A stretch of DNA of 22,922 bases from CAYJDG01 sp964368875. Its GTDB lineage: Bacteria > Pseudomonadota > Alphaproteobacteria > Micavibrionales > Micavibrionaceae. Numbering within the stretch: the first letter of the stretch is position 1; every line of letters begins with the position of its first letter. The notes under the pieces were generated by a model. That model was not told where the DNA came from, did no database searches, and was given only the letters and a program-made list of their open reading frames with translations. The stretch lies in the NCBI GenBank assembly GCA_964368875.1, contig CAYJDG010000035.1:1-22922 (forward strand). The letters are read 5' to 3'. The position numbers and the translations under genes were made by a program. Shown here piece by piece: positions 1-7,126 of the stretch.

Positions 1-2698
1 GTCCAAATGTAATGCTAGTCCAGCCATCCTTGATGCGTCCAACTTCGGCGGTTGTCAAATTAACTGTGCCTGTTTGGCTGTCGCCTAACCCAAGTGTGGT
101 GCCGGCACTGGATTGGACGATAGCTAGGGTACCAGTACCCGTTAGTGCATTGGCAACGGCCAAGCCTATATCTCCATCAGTTCTCAGAATAAGCGCGTTA
201 GCGGCCATATTCAAAATATCGTTGATATTCAGAGCCCCGCTTCCTGACTGTATAGTTAGAGGATCTGTGAAGCTTAATGCTCCTACGTTAATGTCACCAG
301 TGCCGTCCGTGCGCCCGATAGTGATGCTGGCCCAACCATCCTTGATGCGGCCAATCTCCGTTGTAGTAAAATTAAGCGTACCTGCTTGGCTGTCGCCCAG
401 ACCAACTGTAGTGCCAGTGCTCGATTGTTGGATGACCAAATTTCCTGTCGAATTTCCGGTTAGAGCGTTGGCAATATTTAATCCAAGATCAGCATCAGTG
501 ATGATCGTCATATTGTTTCCAGTGCTGACTGTCTGAACACCGTTTATGCTGATAATTCCTGTTCCTGATTTGAAAGTTACAAAATCATTCCACGTCAACG
601 CGCCAACATTGACTGCTCCTGTACCGTCTGAGCGACCAAAAATCAGATTACCCCATCCATTTGTTATACGCCCTAGCTCAGTTGTATCGAGTAATAAAGT
701 GCCGGTTTGACCTGTAGCTAATGCCATGGTCGTTGTTGCATCGGCCTGGGCGATCGTCAAAGTTCCTGTGCCTGTGAGGGCTGCGTTAAGTGCAAGGTTA
801 CTATCTGTAGTAATCGTCAGGTTATTCGCGCCAGTCGTCTGGACACCGTTGATGGAAATAATACCGCTGCCTGACTGCAGAGTAAGATTATCATTCCAAG
901 TGTTGATCCTGATATCAACGGCACCTGTCCCGGTGGTGCGGCCAATGATTATGTTCGACCAGCCATCTATAATTCTCGCTTGTTCTGCTGCGGCGAGGTT
1001 AAGTGTGCCGACTGCAGAAGCCCCAATACCGATGGTGCCACTATCTGCCTTGGTCTGTATGGTAAGCGTGCCCGTGCCGGCAACATTGGCATTTAGCTGA
1101 ACATCACCGCCAGCAATAAGGGTAAGGCTGCTGCCTGTAATGGCCTGATTGATTGTGATGGCATTATGCGCATCCAGTGTCAGGGCATTGCCGCTGGCCC
1201 ACGTTAGAGCCGCATCAACACTAATATCTCCTGATTGTGATCCGGTCGCGCGTGTCTGCACAATCACGTTTGATGTAGCAAGTGCATTGAGCAGAGTAGT
1301 GACATTGAGATTCGATGTGACGTCATCAACCAAGGCGGTGTAAGGACTAGATCCACTCACGCTCCCATTTGCTGCTGATGATATGCTGATATTGGTCGGA
1401 TCAAGTAGCAGTATACCCTGCTGGCCATACGCTGAGCGGGTGGATGTTTGCCCATCATAGATTAGCTGATTTTTGCCGGAGACTTCTACAAAGCCACCGT
1501 TACCGGATTCACTGCCACCTTCAGCTTCAACGAGACCACGAAAATTCATCAGGCGGTCTGCCCAGAGAATGACTTCGCCGCCATTTCCGTTTATCCCGCC
1601 GTTAGCCAAAATGATCGAGCCGACGTCTGCACTAACCCAAGTGGCAGTGGGTCGGTCGTTTCCGCCTTGATAGCTGCCGCCAATATTCACGCTTCCCCCG
1701 CCGCTAATACCTGACGCGTCTATAAGACTTGAGGAAGCAAGGTTAACACTATCGCCCAGAACTTCTATCGAGCCGCCCTTGCTACCAGACTGAGTTCCCT
1801 TGGCGATAATCGACCCAGAATTGCGGATTGCCGCAACGTTGCTTTGGCCACGAGATCCTGAATTATGTCTGTTGCCGCCAGCCGAAAGAATTATGCGGCC
1901 CCCACGATTACTAACAGTATTGGCACGCAGCGTTCCCGAGTTCACAATTGAGTGCTCTACGGCATCATGTGCTCTTGAGGCTGTGAGTGTAATCGTGCCG
2001 CCATCAGCCGTAATGGACCCAGTATTTAATACTTTTCCATCAATTTCGTTACTGACGTCGATAGAAATCAGGTTGTCTCCTGCAAGGTCAAGCGTGACAC
2101 GTTCTGCACCTGCGAGAGTAATCTTGCCGAGATGCGCCTGTATGACGCCATGGTTTTCAACTGTTGGTGCTACCAGACCAACCAAACCTGCCTCTCGAGC
2201 TGTGATAGAGCCGTGGTTAATAATAGCAGCTAAGTGGTTATTACCTTCGGTTATCTGGATTGTAGTTGCGCCATTCATGAAAGCGGCATCATCAATTCTT
2301 CCAGTCGAGGCGACCAGTCCGGCAACATCAACACGCGATCCGGCGCCAAACATGATACCGTTTTGATTAAGCAGCATAATTTGGCCATTGGCTTCGATAC
2401 GGCCATCGATTTGTGAAGCCTGCAAGTCATTGATGCGGTTGACTGTGATCGACGAGGCACCCGGCTGGTAAAAGTGGACACTTTCATTTGCGCCGACGTT
2501 GAATGATCGCCAGTCAATCACCGCACGTTGGCTTGACTGAGAAATATTCGTGCTTAAACCAGATTGAGAGATCGTCGCCGATCCTCCGCTAATAACTCCG
2601 TCCTGAGGCGCCGCCATTCCGTGAGATGGAATGGCGATACTCGCACAAGTCAGGGCGGTAGAGGCTAGGAGGATGCGGGGTAAACTTGTTCCGGCCAT
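1..2698 (-). CDS. Two-partner-secretion exoprotein, filamentous haemagglutinin type (3' truncated)
   Basis: The minus-strand frame is open from the ATG at 2698 to the window edge (899 codons, no stop), so the C-terminus is missing. Residues 1-30 look like a signal peptide ending near GMAAP. A TPS (haemagglutination activity) domain follows: VIDWRSFNVG, then VNRI, then LLNQNGIMFGAG and DVAGLVAST, matching the family signature for recognition by a TpsB outer-membrane transporter. The middle is a Gly/Ser/Asn-rich beta-helix-type region with GGSIEVLGDSV and LLLDPTNISIS motifs. The end visible here is tandem repeats. Such proteins are exported to the surface as adhesins, or as toxin carriers in contact-dependent inhibition; which one cannot be told without the C-terminus. 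No TpsB gene is in the window. The start lacks a Shine-Dalgarno sequence. Base composition looks more A/T-rich than the ilv or hfl genes, which suggests an accessory gene. Confidence 0.9.
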   Translation of the reverse strand, partial: MAGTSLPRILLASTALTCASIAIPSHGMAAPQDGVISGGSATISQSGLSTNISQSSQRAVIDWRSFNVGANESVHFYQPGASSITVNRINDLQASQIDGRIEANGQIMLLNQNGIMFGAGSRVDVAGLVASTGRIDDAAFMNGATTIQITEGNNHLAAIINHGSITAREAGLVGLVAPTVENHGVIQAHLGKITLAGAERVTLDLAGDNLISIDVSNEIDGKVLNTGSITADGGTITLTASRAHDAVEHSIVNSGTLRANTVSNRGGRIILSAGGNRHNSGSRGQSNVAAIRNSGSIIAKGTQSGSKGGSIEVLGDSVNLASSSLIDASGISGGGSVNIGGSYQGGNDRPTATWVSADVGSIILANGGINGNGGEVILWADRLMNFRGLVEAEGGSESGNGGFVEVSGKNQLIYDGQTSTRSAYGQQGILLLDPTNISISSAANGSVSGSSPYTALVDDVTSNLNVTTLLNALATSNVIVQTRATGSQSGDISVDAALTWASGNALTLDAHNAITINQAITGSSLTLIAGGDVQLNANVAGTGTLTIQTKADSGTIGIGASAVGTLNLAAAEQARIIDGWSNIIIGRTTGTGAVDIRINTWNDNLTLQSGSGIISINGVQTTGANNLTITTDSNLALNAALTGTGTLTIAQADATTTMALATGQTGTLLLDTTELGRITNGWGNLIFGRSDGTGAVNVGALTWNDFVTFKSGTGIISINGVQTVSTGNNMTIITDADLGLNIANALTGNSTGNLVIQQSSTGTTVGLGDSQAGTLNFTTTEIGRIKDGWASITIGRTDGTGDINVGALSFTDPLTIQSGSGALNINDILNMAANALILRTDGDIGLAVANALTGTGTLAIVQSSAGTTLGLGDSQTGTVNLTTAEVGRIKDGWTSITFG
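2..979 (-). repeat. Tandem coding repeats of about 102-107 codons in the exoprotein
   Basis: Four successive copies of a unit starting like GRITNGWGNLIFGRSDGTG are seen. The conserved Trp codons lie at 959, 653, 332 and 20, giving periods of 306, 321 and 312 bases, all multiples of three. Each unit continues with VGALTWND, SGSGIISING and ALTGTGTL-type segments, so these are beta-strand repeats typical of haemagglutinin-like stalks. Copies differ by many substitutions, so the array is old. It may continue beyond the left edge. Confidence 0.8.
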
Positions 2699-2704
2699 AA
2701 TAAA

Positions 2705-2710
2705 ATTATA
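2705..2710 (-). promoter_or_regulatory. Possible -10 element of the exoprotein gene
   Basis: On the minus strand a perfect TATAAT ends 6 nt before the ATG at 2698 in an A/T-rich stretch (2700-2850). This would place the transcription start at or next to the start codon, which fits the missing Shine-Dalgarno sequence. No convincing -35 box lies 16-18 nt upstream, so chance in A/T-rich DNA is possible. Confidence 0.3.
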
Positions 2711-2858
2711 CAGCAACTTTATTAATATTTATGAATCTACACCTATAGTTAGCAGCTACTAAGTACTTCATAAATTTTGTATATTAGCTTTTTATTGTAT
2801 TAAGTTTCCGTAACATGAAAAATATTTTATACATATGTACAATAAAGAGCTAAAGTCT

Positions 2859-2883
2859 AAAAAAGGGCAGAAATCTGCCCTTT
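2859..2883 (-). terminator. Rho-independent terminator of the FlgC-like gene
   Basis: A perfect 9-bp stem (2862-2870 with 2875-2883) surrounds a 4-nt loop. On the minus strand it is followed by a run of T. It lies about 30 nt past the stop codon of the FlgC-like gene and separates it from the exoprotein gene. Confidence 0.85.
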
Positions 2884-2912
2884 GAGTTTAATTCCGCTAT
2901 CTATCTGAAATA

Positions 2913-3311
2913 TCACACTTTCTTATTAACGGCATCTAGAAGTGTGTCGTGCATTTCTCGGCCCGCGCGAATGGATTGGGCGTTGGCTTTATAGGCTTGC
3001 TCAGCAACTTTCAGATTGATGAGTTCTTCATCGAGGTTCACGTTGGGGGCGGCGACAAGTCCATCTGAATTGGCGAAAGGGTTGTCAGGCTCGAAACTTG
3101 GAACAAAAGCAGGTGTACGAGTGACCGCGACGGCCTGAACGCCGCCACCGGAAATGCTCTCCGTGACGACGGATGCCGCCTGATACGCGTTGGGACCAGT
3201 GCCATCAAGGCGGCCGGTTGTGCTGGCATTGGCAATATTCTCCGCAGCCACCGCTGCTTTTTTGGAGGCTGCCAAGAGTCCGCTCACGCCGAGAGAAATC
3301 GGGTTTATCAT
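2913..3311 (-). CDS. FlgC-like flagellar basal-body rod protein (orphan)
   Basis: 132 residues, close to the usual length of the proximal rod protein FlgC. The N-terminus has the rod signature (SGLLAASKKAAVAAENIANA), where the heptad-bearing helix ends in NIANA. The C-terminus has the rod C-domain: a YVAYPNVN-like segment (VAAPNVNLDEELINLK) followed by AEQAYKANAQSI. Rod proteins are exported by the flagellar type III apparatus and stack between MS ring and hook. No flagellar gene is next to it, so it is an orphan copy: either the only FlgC in a scattered flagellar gene set or a divergent paralogue. A -10-like TATATT ends 6 nt before the ATG and there is no clear Shine-Dalgarno sequence. It is the only gene before its terminator. 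Confidence 0.75.
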   Translation of the reverse strand: MINPISLGVSGLLAASKKAAVAAENIANASTTGRLDGTGPNAYQAASVVTESISGGGVQAVAVTRTPAFVPSFEPDNPFANSDGLVAAPNVNLDEELINLKVAEQAYKANAQSIRAGREMHDTLLDAVNKKV

Positions 3312-3317
3312 TCTGTT

Positions 3318-3323
3318 AATATA
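3318..3323 (-). promoter_or_regulatory. Possible -10 element of the FlgC-like gene
   Basis: TATATT on the minus strand ends 6 nt before the ATG at 3311. A -35 match at usual spacing is poor. The 61-bp gap to the divergent gene at 3373 must also hold that gene's promoter. Confidence 0.3.
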
Positions 3324-3372
3324 TCATAGGATAACTTAAGAAGAATTTACTGGCCTCAAAGGGACTCCCGCC

Positions 3373-3846
3373 ATGAAAAAAGCCATCCTGCTCTCCGCCC
3401 TCCTGCTGGGCCTGTTCGCACAAACGCCGGCACAGGCCGAGCCGAAATACATGGGCTACTGGTGGAGAGATTCTCACTGGGTCAATCAGGACTTCAAGCC
3501 ATACTATCAGGAAGGCACCCTGCCGCAGCAGACCCAATGGGAAAATGAAAACTGGCAGCCGGAAGACTGGGTTCAGTTTGACGGCGGTAACGGCCTGGCC
3601 CTGATCGAGAAATGGTACAGAAACGGCATCATCTATGATCAGTATGTTGACAATGGCGCGCCGTATCTCGATGTCGGTGTCAATTTTTATCACCTGTCCG
3701 GTTTCGACAAGAAACGCATCATGGCAACTGTCGATCATGTCTACGGTGTCACCCGCAGTCAGCCCGGCATGTTCTACCTCAAGGATCACTCAACCGAAAA
3801 AGTCATCGGGTATTACACACCGGCTGCCGGCCTGATCCTCGAATAA
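3373..3846 (+). CDS. Secreted or periplasmic protein of unknown function
   Basis: 157 residues. An AAAGGGA Shine-Dalgarno sequence at 3358-3364 sits 8 nt before the ATG. Residues 1-22 form a classical Sec signal peptide (MKKAILLSALLLGLF, cleavage after AQA), so the mature protein of about 135 residues is periplasmic or secreted. The mature part is rich in Trp and Tyr (GYWWRDSHW, WENENWQPEDW), acidic, without cysteine and without any further membrane segment. I do not recognise a family. A frame of equal length on the opposite strand lacks a signal peptide and a ribosome site and is taken as a shadow. It converges on the EamA gene with only 4 nt between stop codons and no visible terminator. 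Confidence 0.8.
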   Translation: MKKAILLSALLLGLFAQTPAQAEPKYMGYWWRDSHWVNQDFKPYYQEGTLPQQTQWENENWQPEDWVQFDGGNGLALIEKWYRNGIIYDQYVDNGAPYLDVGVNFYHLSGFDKKRIMATVDHVYGVTRSQPGMFYLKDHSTEKVIGYYTPAAGLILE

Positions 3847-3850
3847 AACC

Positions 3851-4774
3851 TTAAGATAATTTCTCCTCCTGTTGCAGCTGCCGCGCTTCATCCTGTGCGC
3901 GGTTGAGGAGATATTTTTCACGCAGCAGCATAAAGATATTGGAGCTGATAATAATTGTGCCGCCGACCCAGACCGGAAAAGTTGGCCAGTCATTCCACAA
4001 CCACCAGCCAAACAGCGTCGCCCAGATAATGCCCGTGTAATTAAAAACAGTAACCACTGCCGCAGGCGCAAAGCGAAATGCATTCGATAAAAAGAACTGC
4101 CCCGCAGCCCCGGTCATGCCCAGCCCTATGATCAGTGGCAAAGTCTCAATTTTGGGCAGGCTGCCCATAAACGGCAGTGGTACAGCACTCATCACCGCAC
4201 CGATACAAACAAAGTAAAACGTCACAGTCGTAGGCGATTCCGATTTACCCAGATGCCGCAGGATCGTTCCGAGAATGGCATGACACACGGCAGTGGTTAA
4301 CCCGACAGCTATGCCAAGCATGTTCGCATCCCCGGTCGGTCGCGCCATGATCAAGACACCGATCATCCCAGCCGCTATCGCGGTCCAGCGGGTGCGGCTG
4401 ATATGCTCCTTGAGAAATATCCGCGACAAAATGGGCATGAACAACGAGGATGTGAACAGAAGAACTGTGGCCTCGGCAAGTGGCAGCAGGGAGAAGGTCG
4501 CAAAGGTGAGCATCAGGCTGAAGGTGCCAAGCACGCAGCGCAGGATCAGCAGAAACGGCTTCTGCCGGATTTTAAGGACCTCGCGTTTACCGAGCACGAA
4601 GACAAAAAAGAGAAACGGCAGGGCGGCGATAGCATTGCGGTAGAAAGAGACTTCGACAACGTTATAGGTATGGCTGAGGATCTTCGAAAAGACGGCCATC
4701 ATCGAGAGCATAAAGTAGGCAGTGGCGGCGCAGGCCATGCCAGTGAGGAGGTGGTCTTTGTGGGGGGCAGTCAT
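3851..4774 (-). CDS. EamA/DMT-family transporter, 10 TM
   Basis: 307 residues with about ten hydrophobic helices in two EamA halves (roughly residues 10-145 and 155-290), as in RhaT/YdcZ-type drug/metabolite transporters. It has a typical end-of-helix pattern (LLPLAEATVLLFTSSLF) in the first half and its counterpart (FRFAPAAVVTVFNYTGIIWATLFGW) in the second. It is an inner-membrane exporter or permease of a small molecule; the substrate cannot be read from sequence. The start has AAGG 6 nt upstream and overlaps by ATGA the stop codon of a short upstream ORF, which suggests translational coupling. The upstream region has a consensus promoter followed by a terminator-like hairpin, so transcription may be attenuated. 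Confidence 0.88.
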   Translation of the reverse strand: MTAPHKDHLLTGMACAATAYFMLSMMAVFSKILSHTYNVVEVSFYRNAIAALPFLFFVFVLGKREVLKIRQKPFLLILRCVLGTFSLMLTFATFSLLPLAEATVLLFTSSLFMPILSRIFLKEHISRTRWTAIAAGMIGVLIMARPTGDANMLGIAVGLTTAVCHAILGTILRHLGKSESPTTVTFYFVCIGAVMSAVPLPFMGSLPKIETLPLIIGLGMTGAAGQFFLSNAFRFAPAAVVTVFNYTGIIWATLFGWWLWNDWPTFPVWVGGTIIISSNIFMLLREKYLLNRAQDEARQLQQEEKLS

Positions 4775-4935
4775 AGAGACCTTAATAGTTCGTTTTGCAG
4801 ACGAAAGGGAGAGTTGTTCAGTTCGTTCCGCGGTTTTATTTTTCGGAAACGGGCATTCATATCAGTTTGTTCGTCGTTTGAAATTTTCGGGAAACGGACC
4901 CTCATAATAGTTTGTTGTGTATCGCGCATCGTCAT
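4771..4935 (-). CDS. Short ORF overlapping the EamA gene start (possible leader peptide)
   Basis: 54 codons from the ATG at 4935; an in-frame ATG at 4944 gives 57. The stop TGA overlaps the ATG of the transporter (ATGA). The product is basic and polar and contains two similar segments, QTIMRVRFPKISNDE and QTDMNARFRKIKPRNE, followed by a shorter related one, reflecting DNA repeats of about 45 nt. No strong Shine-Dalgarno sequence is seen. In favour: the 4-nt coupling overlap, a frame kept open across imperfect repeats, and a consensus promoter upstream. Against: no recognisable family and the risk of chance at this length. Confidence 0.35.
   Translation of the reverse strand: MTMRDTQQTIMRVRFPKISNDEQTDMNARFRKIKPRNELNNSPFRLQNELLRSL
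4781..4920. repeat. Four imperfect direct repeats upstream of the EamA gene
   Basis: A core GTT(C/T)GTT recurs at 4788, 4821, 4865 and 4910 (spacings 33, 44 and 45). The two right-hand copies also share TTTCGG(G)AAACGG about 20 nt to the left of the core. On the minus strand the copies read like AACAAACTATTATG, AACAAACTGATATG, AACGAACTG and AACGAACTATTAAGG, the last lying just before the transporter ATG. They either encode peptide repeats in the short ORF or are repeated regulatory sites. Confidence 0.6.
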
Positions 4936-4944
4936 ACCGCCCAT

Positions 4945-4980
4945 AAAAAGACCGGCAGCGAGGGCAATCCCGCAACCGGT
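4945..4980 (-). terminator. Terminator-like hairpin in the leader of the EamA transcript
   Basis: On the minus strand, ACCGG (4976-4980) pairs with CCGGT (4951-4955) around an inner GCGGG/CC-CGC stem with a small internal loop and a bulge. C and five T follow (4945-4950). It lies about 15 nt after the predicted start of the consensus promoter at 5001-5029, so it would end transcripts of about 50 nt unless read through. No gene ends here, so it is not an ordinary gene terminator. Confidence 0.55.
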
Positions 4981-5000
4981 TTATGCAATTTAGTTACTTT

Positions 5001-5029
5001 ATTATAGGAAATAATACGTCAAATGTCAA
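5001..5029 (-). promoter_or_regulatory. Consensus sigma-70 promoter reading towards the EamA gene
   Basis: On the minus strand, TTGACA (5024-5029) and TATAAT (5001-5006) are separated by exactly 17 nt: twelve of twelve consensus positions at ideal spacing. Transcription should start near 4994. The only downstream elements are the hairpin at 4945-4980, the short ORF and the transporter gene. Confidence 0.8.
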
Positions 5030-5047
5030 TCAATATTTTCAGTTGTC

Positions 5048-5076
5048 TTGACAGAAGCTGCTTATTGTCATATTGC
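5048..5076 (+). promoter_or_regulatory. Promoter of the HEXXH peptidase gene
   Basis: TTGACA at 5048-5053, a 17-nt spacer, then TATTGC at 5071-5076 (weak -10). The start would be near 5083, giving a leader of about 30 nt with a ribosome site. The TTG of this -35 box is also a possible in-frame start, but the promoter reading and the ribosome site favour the ATG at 5114. It is divergent from, and only 18 nt away from, the strong minus-strand promoter. Confidence 0.5.
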
Positions 5077-5113
5077 ATTGACCACTTTTCATCTTCTAAG
5101 AGATATCCATCAT

Positions 5114-6031
5114 ATGCTGTCGCTAGCGTTCAAAGTTGCTGCCGCCGTTCGCAACGCCGATTACGGTTTTATCTTCCAGAGGTTTGCGATTGTCGCCCCC
5201 ATCATTGCGACTGCGTGGCTCTCGTCACGGCACATAACACACGCCCATTTTTACGCTCAGTCCCCAACACCACTTCAGTTTGCCCGCTCACAAGGACTCA
5301 CGCTCAAACCTGAGACTGAAGCCTATCTGCGGGAATTTGATAACATCAGAATCATTCCAGCGGGCTCCTCGCTTGCTGAACGCTATTGCACATTCACTGA
5401 TGCGTGTAACCCTGCAATCCTAACAGGAGAGAATTTTGCCAATGTGCCAGGGAACTTGATCACGCGCCTAGGCGGTACGCGTCCGATGGTTTTCGTAAAG
5501 CCATACAGTGAAAAATTCTATGAAAAATTTCTCTACGGATCGACCGGTAAACTAGTTGATCATTCGGATGAAAGATCACAAGCGGCGTTTAAATGGGTTC
5601 TTCTGCACGAGGTTGGGCACATAAAAACGGCGCGCCTTCTTGGCTACGATGCATATTATGCTCTGCCGGAAGATGTGCGCGAGGCTAAGGCTGATGAAGA
5701 GGCGCAACCCCATCTCGAGCGCGAGGTCGGAGCGTCAGCGGCACAGTTTGCAGTCCAGTTCCGGGGCCTGACCCAGTTCGATACTGCGCATGATGTTCTG
5801 CCTTTGCTTTATGGCCACAATAAGGACGCAATAAAAACATCTTTCCAGACCGTGGTTGATGAATGCGGAATTAAAGGGGCGTTCGATCATGTTAATACGG
5901 CCCCAGCAAAAATCGATCAGCTTTATGCCTGCCTGACATCGCAGCCGCAGGCGACAGACGATACTGCCGAGATTGCCTTTCGCAAGCAGAAATACGTCGC
6001 AGCCTGGAACTGGTTTTTCAAACCACAATAA
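5114..6031 (+). CDS. Membrane-anchored HEXXH zinc metallopeptidase-like protein
   Basis: 305 residues from the ATG at 5114, chosen because AAGAGA lies 10 nt upstream (5098-5103) and the farther upstream TTG falls in a -35 box. Residues 18-37 form one membrane segment, so the bulk is probably periplasmic. The zinc site is visible: LLHEVGHIKTA with H165, E166 and H169, then EAKADEEA where E190 fits the third ligand of gluzincin-type peptidases (ExxAD pattern 21 residues after the second His). Five cysteines are scattered, including a C-TFTDA-C pair near residue 96. I do not recognise the family beyond the motif, and the substrate is unknown. It is transcribed alone, convergent with ilvC, and ends in a shared terminator. 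Confidence 0.7.
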   Translation: MLSLAFKVAAAVRNADYGFIFQRFAIVAPIIATAWLSSRHITHAHFYAQSPTPLQFARSQGLTLKPETEAYLREFDNIRIIPAGSSLAERYCTFTDACNPAILTGENFANVPGNLITRLGGTRPMVFVKPYSEKFYEKFLYGSTGKLVDHSDERSQAAFKWVLLHEVGHIKTARLLGYDAYYALPEDVREAKADEEAQPHLEREVGASAAQFAVQFRGLTQFDTAHDVLPLLYGHNKDAIKTSFQTVVDECGIKGAFDHVNTAPAKIDQLYACLTSQPQATDDTAEIAFRKQKYVAAWNWFFKPQ

Positions 6032-6060
6032 AAAAAGCCCCGCATCTGGCGGGGCTTTTT
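6032..6060. terminator. Bidirectional terminator between the peptidase gene and ilvC
   Basis: A perfect GC-rich stem (GCCCCGC at 6037-6043 with GCGGGGC at 6049-6055) and 5-nt loop is flanked by A5-6 on the left and T5 on the right, so it works on both strands. It lies directly after the peptidase stop and 14 nt past the ilvC stop, closing the ilv operon. Confidence 0.92.
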
Positions 6061-6073
6061 AAATTCGGTTGAT

Positions 6074-7093
6074 CTAGTTCTTCGCTTTATCGACCAGCTT
6101 GTTTTTACCGATCCATGGCATCATCGAGCGTAGCTGCGCGCCGACTTCTTCGATGCTGTGTTCCGCATTGCGGCGGCGGGTGGCTTTAAAGCTTGGCTGG
6201 CCAGCAGCGCACTCCGTCATCCAGTCGCGGGTAAATCGCCCGGTCTGAATATCGGTGAGGACACGCTTCATTTCAGCTTTGGTTTCTGCCGTGATGATAC
6301 GCGGGCCAGTGACGTAGTCGCCATATTCTGCCGTGTTCGAGATCGAGTAACGCATGTTGGCCATGCCGCCTTCATACATCAGATCGACGATCAGTTTAAC
6401 TTCGTGCAGGCACTCAAAATACGCCATCTCAGGAGCATATCCGGCCTCGGTCAAAGTCTCATAACCAGCCTTGATCAGTTCACAAAGACCACCACAGAGA
6501 ACAGCCTGTTCGCCGAAGAGATCAGTTTCGCATTCTTCTTTGAAGCTGGTCTCAATGATCCCGGAGCGACCACCGCCAACACCGGAGGCATAGGCCAGAC
6601 CAAGGTCATGGGCTTTGCCGGACGAGTCCTGATGAACCGCGATCAGGCAGGGTACGCCGCCGCCTTTGACGTATTCGCCGCGCACCGTGTGGCCTGGGCC
6701 TTTTGGCGCGACCATAAAGACGTCGAGGTCTTTGCGGGGCTCAATCAGGTTGAAATGCACGTTCAGGCCGTGCGCAAACGCAAGGGCTGCACCTTGTTTC
6801 ATGTTGTCATGCAGGTGTTTGTAATAAATTTCGCGCTGCAATTCATCCGGTGCCGCCATCATGATGACGTCGGCCCATTTCGCCGCATCATCAGGCGTCA
6901 TGGTTTCGAAGCCGGCATCCTTGGCTTTCTTGTTGGTCGCGCTGTCAGCGCGCAGGGCAATGCGGACATTCTTAACGCCAGAATCGCGCAGGTTCGCCGC
7001 ATGGGCGTGACCTTGTGAGCCATAGCCGAAAATAACCACGTTTTTAGATTTGATCAGGGCAATATCGCAGTCCTGATCCATATACACCTTCAT
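6074..7093 (-). CDS. ilvC: Ketol-acid reductoisomerase (NADP+)
   Basis: 339 residues, the length of the short class I enzyme. It converts 2-acetolactate to 2,3-dihydroxyisovalerate (and the aceto-hydroxybutyrate analogue) in valine, leucine and isoleucine synthesis, with NADPH and Mg2+. The Rossmann motif GYGSQGHAHA is at residues 23-32. The knotted C-domain carries DLFGEQAVLCGG and CLHEVKLIVDLMYEGG, which hold the Mg2+-binding acidic residues, and SNTAEYGDY. AGGAGA lies 5 nt before the ATG. It is the last gene of the ilv operon, separated from the lipoprotein gene by 33 nt. Confidence 0.97.
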   Translation of the reverse strand: MKVYMDQDCDIALIKSKNVVIFGYGSQGHAHAANLRDSGVKNVRIALRADSATNKKAKDAGFETMTPDDAAKWADVIMMAAPDELQREIYYKHLHDNMKQGAALAFAHGLNVHFNLIEPRKDLDVFMVAPKGPGHTVRGEYVKGGGVPCLIAVHQDSSGKAHDLGLAYASGVGGGRSGIIETSFKEECETDLFGEQAVLCGGLCELIKAGYETLTEAGYAPEMAYFECLHEVKLIVDLMYEGGMANMRYSISNTAEYGDYVTGPRIITAETKAEMKRVLTDIQTGRFTRDWMTECAAGQPSFKATRRRNAEHSIEEVGAQLRSMMPWIGKNKLVDKAKN

Positions 7094-7126
7094 AATTTTC
7101 TCCTTATAGTCGGGTGGTTTTAAACT

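Noticed and set aside
12..2366. Series of plus-strand open frames opposite the exoprotein gene
   Set aside because: They lie antisense to a continuous 899-codon minus-strand frame with signal peptide and TPS motifs, and their low-complexity Val/Pro/Ser translations mirror the repeats.
3316..3789. 157-residue minus-strand frame opposite the secreted-protein gene
   Set aside because: Same length as the plus-strand gene, but it lacks a ribosome site and signal peptide, while the plus frame has both.
5048..5113. 22-residue N-terminal extension of the metallopeptidase from a TTG
   Set aside because: The TTG is part of a TTGACA -35 box and has no ribosome site; the ATG at 5114 has one.
6158..7018. 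286-residue plus-strand frame antisense to ilvC
   Set aside because: It mirrors ilvC, whose family motifs are unmistakable; no independent start signal.
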